This document shows positions 16,275-19,102 of a stretch of 19,102 nucleotides of DNA, piece by piece (the first letter of the stretch is position 1; the number at the start of each line of letters is the position of its first letter). Position numbers and translations under genes: made by a program. Below the pieces are notes generated by a model. It was not told the DNA's origin. It did not search any database and worked only from the letters and a program-made list of their open reading frames with translations. The stretch is from the NCBI GenBank assembly GCA_024644775.1, contig JAHEHB010000047.1:1-19102 (forward strand), given 5' to 3'. The DNA comes from Deltaproteobacteria bacterium. Its GTDB lineage: Bacteria; Desulfobacterota; Desulfobacteria; Desulfobacterales; SURF-15.

Positions 16275-18035
16275 ATGCCCACACAGACCGATCCTATTGC
16301 CTTGGAGGTGATGCGAAATGCGCTCATGTCCATCGCCGATGAAATGACGGCTGCCTTGATTCGAACCGCATATTCGACCAATATTAAGGATCGCCGGGAC
16401 TGTTCCAGTGCGATTTACTTGGCCAATGGTGATGTCGTCGCCCAATCCGAAGTGGGAACACCGCTCCATCTGGGTGTCATGCCGGCTGTGGTCAGAACGG
16501 TATTAAAAAGATTCCCACTTGATACGATGAAACCGGGAGATGGAATCCTTTATAACAATCCCTATCCGGAAGGTCCGGGTCACTTAAACGATATAACCAT
16601 GGTTAGTCCTGTATTTGTTAAAGATCGGCTCGTCGCCCTAGTAGCCAATCAGGCACATCACGTGGATGTCGGGGGATTCGCCCCCGGTAGTATGCCTTTT
16701 GGTGTGACCGAGATTTTTCAGGTCGGACTGCAAATTCCACCGGTTCGCATCATTAAAAATCGGATATTGGATGAGGAGTTGATGTCCTTGATTCAGGAGA
16801 ATGTGAGAACCAAGATTGAATTCAGGGGAGATCTGATGTCCCAGCACGCAGCGAACAATGTGGGTGAAGATCGTTTGCGGGAATTATTCGATAACTATGG
16901 GCAGGACGAGACGCTTGAATATATGAACGCGATCATGGATTATTCTGAGCGTCGAATGCGTGCGGGAATTCGACGAATCCGGACCGGCAATTATACCTTC
17001 GAAGATTATATAGAGGGAGACAGCATTACCGATGACCTTATTCGGGTGAAGGTTACGGTGCATGTTTCTGAAGATGAAATAGCGGTGGATTTTTCCGATA
17101 CATCCCCTGAAGTCAAAGGACCGATGAATTGTCGAAAGGCTTCCGCAGAGGCATGCGTATTTTATGTCGTTAAATGTGTGGCGGACCCGGGCGTTCCACC
17201 GAATGCCGGATCCTACCGTCCGATTCGCATCATTGCTCCGGAAGGAAGTTTGGTGAATTCTCATTATCCTCGATCCGTTGTTCATTCAAACATTATCACG
17301 ACGCATCGCATTGTGGATTGCTTATTGGGTGCGCTGCTCCAAGCGATTCCCGAACGGGTGATGGCCGCTCATCACGGTACGCAAAACCTCATTAATGTGG
17401 GAGGTTTAAATTCGAGGACCGGACGATTGTATAATTATATTGAAACCTACGGCGGCGGCCAGGGTGCACTTCACTGTCAAGATGGGATGGACGGCGTTCA
17501 CTCTCATATGACCAATACGCGAAACGCTCCGGTGGAAGTCATCGAAGTCACTTACCCATTGTTGGTAAAGGGTTATGGACTGGTTCCCGATTCGGAAGGG
17601 CCGGGAACCTATCGTGGCGGCACGGGGATCTTTCGTGAAATTGCTTTCTTGGAAGATGATACCACACTGACGATTAGTTCGGACCGCAATCGAATACAGC
17701 CGTGGGGTGTGCTCGGCGGCCGACCGGCAACCTCGGCTTCGTGTCGTCTAATTGACCCAAACGGCAGTGATGTCGACATCCCTTCCAAAGCAACCCTGAC
17801 GGTCAAAAGAGGAAGTACATTTATTACTAAAACATCGGGTGGCGGCGGCTGGGGGTATCCATATGAAAGGGACTCGAATAAGGTACGGTGGGATGTTTTG
17901 GAAGGTTTGGTGTCTATAGAGAGAGCTGCCGCTGAGTATGGAGTGGTCTTAAAAGAAACCGAGGAGACGGTGGTGGTTGATCATACCGCTACCATGAAGC
18001 TTCGAAAACAAAAGCAACAGGAGGCTGCACAATGA
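16275..18035 (+). CDS. hyuB: Hydantoinase subunit B (N-methylhydantoinase B family)
   Basis: A 586-aa HyuB-family subunit, the partner of HyuA in ATP-dependent ring opening. Family segments seen: PIALEVMRNALMSIADEMTA, IRTAYSTNIKDRRDCSSAIY, DGILYNNPYPEGPGHLNDIT, NQAHHVDVGGFAPGSMP, YGGGQGALHCQDGMDGVHSH, GTYRGGTGIFREI and TSGGGGWGYP near the C-terminus. The length is normal. GGAG at 16263-16266 lies 8 nt before the ATG. Its stop overlaps the next start in ATGATG (mttB-like ATG at 18032), so translation of the two is coupled. This ties the methyltransferase-like protein to the hydantoinase reaction. The family is certain; the substrate is not known. Confidence 0.94.
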   Translation: MPTQTDPIALEVMRNALMSIADEMTAALIRTAYSTNIKDRRDCSSAIYLANGDVVAQSEVGTPLHLGVMPAVVRTVLKRFPLDTMKPGDGILYNNPYPEGPGHLNDITMVSPVFVKDRLVALVANQAHHVDVGGFAPGSMPFGVTEIFQVGLQIPPVRIIKNRILDEELMSLIQENVRTKIEFRGDLMSQHAANNVGEDRLRELFDNYGQDETLEYMNAIMDYSERRMRAGIRRIRTGNYTFEDYIEGDSITDDLIRVKVTVHVSEDEIAVDFSDTSPEVKGPMNCRKASAEACVFYVVKCVADPGVPPNAGSYRPIRIIAPEGSLVNSHYPRSVVHSNIITTHRIVDCLLGALLQAIPERVMAAHHGTQNLINVGGLNSRTGRLYNYIETYGGGQGALHCQDGMDGVHSHMTNTRNAPVEVIEVTYPLLVKGYGLVPDSEGPGTYRGGTGIFREIAFLEDDTTLTISSDRNRIQPWGVLGGRPATSASCRLIDPNGSDVDIPSKATLTVKRGSTFITKTSGGGGWGYPYERDSNKVRWDVLEGLVSIERAAAEYGVVLKETEETVVVDHTATMKLRKQKQQEAAQ

Positions 18036-19102
18036 TGGAATCTAATATGACGACACTCAATTCCCCGTACTACCGACGCCTTTCGGACTCACAGGTGCAG
18101 CAGATTCATGATGCGAGTTTGGAGGTTATGGAGAGAACCGGGATCCGTTTCCAGGATGAAGAGGCGGTCAGTCTGTTTAGGAATGCGGGCGTGGATGTTA
18201 CCGATGGGAATCGAGTGCATATACCCTCCTGGCGGGTTGATTGGGCGCTTGGACTCGCTCCGAAACAGATTATTCTTTATGATCAGACGGGTAAACCCGC
18301 CATTCGGCTTTCCGGAAGAAAGTCTTACTTCGGAAACGGCTCTGACCTTTTGGATATCATCGATCATCGAACCGACCAACGACGCCGGGCGGTCATGCAG
18401 GATATTCGGGATATCACCGGACTTCTGGATGCCCTTTCTCACTTTGATTTTGTCATGTCGGGATTTATTCCTTCAGATGTCTCCGAAACAAAGGCAGAAG
18501 CGCTTCAAATGCAGACGATGCTTGAAAATACGAACAAACCCATTATTTATGTGACAACGAGTGTTGCCAATACAAAGCGTAAGGTGGCTATGGCAGAAGC
18601 GGTTGCGGAAGGAGACGATAAATTCAGAATGCGGCCTTTTGCCGTAAATTATATCAATATTACCCATCCCCTGAGACACAATCCGGATAGCATCCAGAAG
18701 TTGCTGTATCTTTCTGAAAAACGCCTTCCGTTTATTTATCGACCGGGAATCGTGACCCGCGGACTGTCCACTCCCATCACGATTCCGGGATTTTTAGCTA
18801 TCAACAACGCAGCAACGCTTGCCGGACTCGTTCTTTCACAGTTAAAAAATGAAGGTGCCCCTTTTATTCGATGCAGTCATTCAGGTGGAACCTTCGATAT
18901 GTTAACCACCGTGGGGCTTCATTCAGCCCCGGAGGTGAGAGGTTTCAACGAAGACCTTGCCCATTTCTATCAGCTACCATGCTTTGGTATCGGGGGAACC
19001 AGCGCCTCTAAAGCCATCGATCAGCAAGCCGCTATGGAAGCCTCCCTGACGTTGATTTCTTCGACACTTTCAGGCGCACAACTTATTCACGATGTGGGCT
19101 AT
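18032..19102 (+). CDS. MttB-family (trimethylamine methyltransferase-like) corrinoid methyltransferase, non-pyrrolysine, partial at window end
   Basis: The frame stays open from ATG 18032 to the window edge (357 codons; the 3' end is missing). AGGAGG at 18019-18024 lies 7 nt before ATG 18032 (a second ATG follows at 18035). Family features are RRLSDSQVQQIHDASLEVMERTGIRF compared with the MttB start (region only), HIPSWRVDWALGLAPKQI, YFGNGSD, PITIPGFLAINNAATLAG, and the barrel end TLSGAQLIHDVGY. In M. barkeri MttB, as I recall it, pyrrolysine sits in GS-O-SDAK. Here the matching stretch is IGGTSASKAIDQQA, with Thr323 (codon 18998-19000) in its place and no in-frame TAG up to the edge. Members without pyrrolysine (for example MtgB) demethylate glycine betaine or other quaternary or N-methyl compounds. 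The substrate here is unknown; it overlaps hyuB by 4 nt. Confidence 0.88.
   Translation, partial: MMESNMTTLNSPYYRRLSDSQVQQIHDASLEVMERTGIRFQDEEAVSLFRNAGVDVTDGNRVHIPSWRVDWALGLAPKQIILYDQTGKPAIRLSGRKSYFGNGSDLLDIIDHRTDQRRRAVMQDIRDITGLLDALSHFDFVMSGFIPSDVSETKAEALQMQTMLENTNKPIIYVTTSVANTKRKVAMAEAVAEGDDKFRMRPFAVNYINITHPLRHNPDSIQKLLYLSEKRLPFIYRPGIVTRGLSTPITIPGFLAINNAATLAGLVLSQLKNEGAPFIRCSHSGGTFDMLTTVGLHSAPEVRGFNEDLAHFYQLPCFGIGGTSASKAIDQQAAMEASLTLISSTLSGAQLIHDVGY

Overview
The window is a gene-dense bacterial chromosome segment of moderate GC content, mostly cofactor and C1 housekeeping genes with one catabolic cluster at the right edge. The gene set suggests an anaerobic delta-proteobacterium-like organism (Desulfobacterota). 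The clues are a pyrrolysine-free MttB-family methyltransferase beside hydantoinase subunits, a short thermophile/archaeal-type S-adenosylhomocysteinase, and palindromic intergenic repeats. This placement is an inference; there is no rRNA or tRNA gene to fix it.

Left part (1-4200, + strand): a small cyclic-nucleotide-binding-domain protein, pantothenate synthetase (panC), S-adenosylmethionine synthetase (metK) and S-adenosylhomocysteinase (ahcY). metK and ahcY make and recycle SAM, and their 211-bp spacer is filled by palindromic and dispersed repeats. ahcY ends tail-to-tail, sharing a CTAG, with a secreted FecR-domain protein on the - strand (4177-4968).

Middle (5130-8113, + strand): a promoter-like sequence, an LsrF-type class I aldolase/thiolase, and 10 nt later a fused class II aldolase/short-chain dehydrogenase that starts at GTG. 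These two form a small sugar-phosphate or deoxysugar operon. Converging on it from the right is an NAD cluster on the - strand: nicotinamidase-like hydrolase, nicotinate phosphoribosyltransferase (pncB) and NAD kinase (nadK). Together these would convert nicotinamide to nicotinate to NaMN, and phosphorylate NAD to NADP. The nadK-pncB gap carries a possible IS200/IS605 right-end remnant and a second copy of the dispersed repeat.

Right-middle (11.7-13.7 kb): a degraded accessory patch with a broken PIN-domain (VapC-like) gene, a small BamE/SmpA-like lipoprotein, a BON-domain lipoprotein on the - strand and a possible ORF remnant.

Right end (13723 to the edge, + strand): hyuA, hyuB and the 5' part of an mttB-family gene. 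hyuB and mttB overlap by 4 nt; hyuA and hyuB are split by a 494-bp spacer that carries a large imperfect inverted repeat. The MttB-like protein has threonine where the pyrrolysine of trimethylamine methyltransferase would be. The trio suggests ATP-dependent opening of an N-methylated cyclic amide coupled to corrinoid-dependent demethylation. That is the most interesting hypothesis in the window.
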